From Demequina phytophila (GTDB lineage: Bacteria > Actinomycetota > Actinomycetes > Actinomycetales > Demequinaceae), in the NCBI RefSeq assembly GCF_000971135.1, contig NZ_BBLW01000008.1:124001-188000 (forward strand): 64,000 nucleotides of DNA, written 5' to 3'. The number at the start of each line of letters is the position of its first letter. The stretch's first letter is position 1. Below are positions 62,672-64,000 of this stretch, in pieces. Made by a program: the position numbers and the translations under genes. The notes under the pieces are model-generated. The model was not told the origin of the DNA. It made no database searches and worked only from the letters and a program-made list of their open reading frames with translations.

Positions 62672-64000
62672 GCGTCTTCCCTCTCCTCCGCGCCCGGGGC
62701 GGGCGCGCGGCCCACGGCCGCGGCCATCGCGCGTTCGAGGGCCGCGCCGACCCCCGTGTCGTGCGCGGGGGCGTACGCGGCTCCGGTGACCACTGTAGTT
62801 CCGTCCTCCGACGTCGCGACCAGCCAGACCTTGCGCCGCGACGCGAACAGCGAGGTGGCGAGGCCGGCGAGGGTGAGCACCGCCGCGGTGAGCAGCCACG
62901 GTAGGGACGGGTCGGCGCGCAGGTCGAACGCGCCGTAACGCGGGAGCGAGTCGAAGCTCACGGTGCCGAGCCCGTCGGGCAGCTCGACGGTCTCCCCGAG
63001 CGCGAGGCGCAGGGTCACGGGCTGGCCGTCCTCGTCCTGCACGGGGCTGAGCCGCGACTCGTCGAGCCGATAGACGTTCTGCGGGACCCCCTCGTCGAGG
63101 CCCAGGTCACCGGTGTACGCGAGCATCTCGATCACCGGGTTGGCGGGGTCGGGGTGGATCGACGCCACGGCGAACGGCCCCTCGAGGAACGTCGGGTACA
63201 GCGTCGCCTTGAAGCCCAGCTGCTCGCCGGTCGTGACGTCGGGAGCCTTGATCACGCCGGTCGACGTGTACGCAGCGTCCTGCGCGAGGAACACCACCGG
63301 ACCGGAGAAGGCGACCTCGCCGGCGGCGTCGCGCACGGTGATGACGGGCGCGTAGCCGTTGCCCTGCAGGTAGATCTTCGCGTCGCCCGACTCGAGCGGG
63401 TGGTTGACCGAGATCTCCTCCGCGGCCGCGTCCCGACCGGGCTCGGTGAACGTCACGTTCGCCTGGAAGTGCAGCGGCCGGCCGGTGTCGGAGAACTCTG
63501 CGTCGAGCGAGTCGAGGCGCAGCGTGAACGGGTCGAGGTCCGCGGGGTCGAAGAGCGAGCCCGAGGAGAAGGTGTCGTACGCGGCGACGGCGTTGGTGAA
63601 GGAGCGGCCCTCCACCACGATCGCCTGCCCGCGGTACGTGAACAGCGTCCCGTACGCGACCGCGATCAGCACGGCGACCAGGGAGGCGTGGAAAACCAGG
63701 TTGCCCAGCTCGCGCACGTGGCCCGTCTCCGCCGCGAGCGCGACCGACCCGTCCTTGCGCCGGTCGATCCGCACGCGGTACCCGGTGAGCGCGCCCGCCC
63801 GGCCCGTGCGGGGGCGAAGCGCGGCGCGGGCCCTCGCCAGAGCATCGTCCACCGTCACGTCGGCGGTCTCCGGCCCCGCGCCCTCGTAGCGGGCGAGCGA
63901 GCGAGGCGTGGCCGCGATGGGGCGGCGCAGCTCGCGCCAGTGGTGGAGCGCGCGCGGGGCGATGCAGCCGATCAGTGACGCGAAGAGCAGCAGGTAGATC
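62668..64000 (-). CDS. resB: Cytochrome c assembly protein ResB, partial
   Basis: The partner of CcsB, truncated at its N-terminus by the right window edge; 443 codons are visible. The visible part starts in a membrane helix (YLLLFASLIGCIAPR, the end of an early ResB helix), contains another (FHASLVAVLIAVAYGTL), a large external domain with NPVIEMLAYTGDLGLDEG, and a last helix (LLTAAVLTLAGLATSLF). Ile/Pro-rich strands fit ResB. The internal GTG at 63858 is not the start, because the frame stays open and conserved upstream. It overlaps ccsB. Confidence 0.93.
   Translation of the reverse strand, partial: IYLLLFASLIGCIAPRALHHWRELRRPIAATPRSLARYEGAGPETADVTVDDALARARAALRPRTGRAGALTGYRVRIDRRKDGSVALAAETGHVRELGNLVFHASLVAVLIAVAYGTLFTYRGQAIVVEGRSFTNAVAAYDTFSSGSLFDPADLDPFTLRLDSLDAEFSDTGRPLHFQANVTFTEPGRDAAAEEISVNHPLESGDAKIYLQGNGYAPVITVRDAAGEVAFSGPVVFLAQDAAYTSTGVIKAPDVTTGEQLGFKATLYPTFLEGPFAVASIHPDPANPVIEMLAYTGDLGLDEGVPQNVYRLDESRLSPVQDEDGQPVTLRLALGETVELPDGLGTVSFDSLPRYGAFDLRADPSLPWLLTAAVLTLAGLATSLFASRRKVWLVATSEDGTTVVTGAAYAPAHDTGVGAALERAMAAAVGRAPAPGAEEREDA

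Overview
The window is very GC-rich, uses many GTG and some TTG starts, and is packed with 1- and 4-base gene overlaps. It encodes menaquinone (not ubiquinone) synthesis, a 14-subunit complex I, haem-attachment system II (ResB/CcsB), an FprA-type ferredoxin reductase with a ferredoxin-type sulfite reductase, and HtpX. Many genes start directly downstream of a -10-like hexamer, as in leaderless transcripts. Together these point to a high-GC actinomycete, most likely Micrococcales (Cellulomonas/Demequina-like). The genus is an inference and cannot be proved from this window.

Layout. 1-3.6 kb (-): polyamine ABC importer potD-potA-potB-potC (potC cut by the left edge), divergent from an FAD amine oxidase (3.8-5.2 kb). 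5.3-6.8 kb: MFS sugar porter behind a 25-codon upstream ORF. 6.9-8.3 kb: a three-gene cassette with phage-tail-fibre-like modules (secreted collagen-like protein, 43-aa secreted peptide, fibre-domain/SGNH hydrolase). 8.4 kb: tRNA-Tyr. 8.6-11.1 kb: YajQ, an NTF2-like protein, a DHFR/RibD-like reductase and HtpX. 11.4-15.8 kb: fprA divergent from sulfite reductase-cysH, which is preceded by a cysteine-rich leader peptide. 16.0-20.8 kb: an operon of processive GT2 synthase, HlyD-like protein and GH81 endo-beta-1,3-glucanase lipoprotein, a candidate curdlan-like glucan locus. 20.9 kb: RarD-like transporter. 39.8-22.0 kb (-): geranylgeranyl reductase-type oxidoreductase, nuoA-N and a polyprenyl diphosphate synthase in one tight run. 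40.0-53.0 kb: alditol oxidase, menF, a methyltransferase, menD/menC (-), menB (+), a sirtuin, a secreted metzincin protease, a DUF3048 lipoprotein, menE and menA. 53.0-53.6 kb: two small membrane proteins. 53.7-60.5 kb: GH3 beta-glucosidase, sugar ABC importer and LacI regulator with a perfect 20-bp operator. 60.6-64.0 kb: GT4 glycosyltransferase, ccsB and resB (cut by the right edge).

How it fits together. The reductase, polyprenyl synthase and Men enzymes make and modify the menaquinone that complex I reduces, and ResB/CcsB mature the c-type cytochromes downstream. FprA probably supplies reduced ferredoxin to the sulfite reductase. The GH81 lipoprotein and the GH3/ABC/LacI module suggest that the cell both makes and recycles beta-glucan.

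Beyond genes. At least 33 copies of the 9-mer GGACGATGC occur on both strands, against about one expected by composition. There are three copies of a 93-bp intergenic repeat with CTCCACAC/GTGTGGAG ends, two copies of a 62-bp palindromic repeat, and several long perfect hairpins at gene ends. No CRISPR array, insertion sequence, rRNA gene or replication origin was seen.
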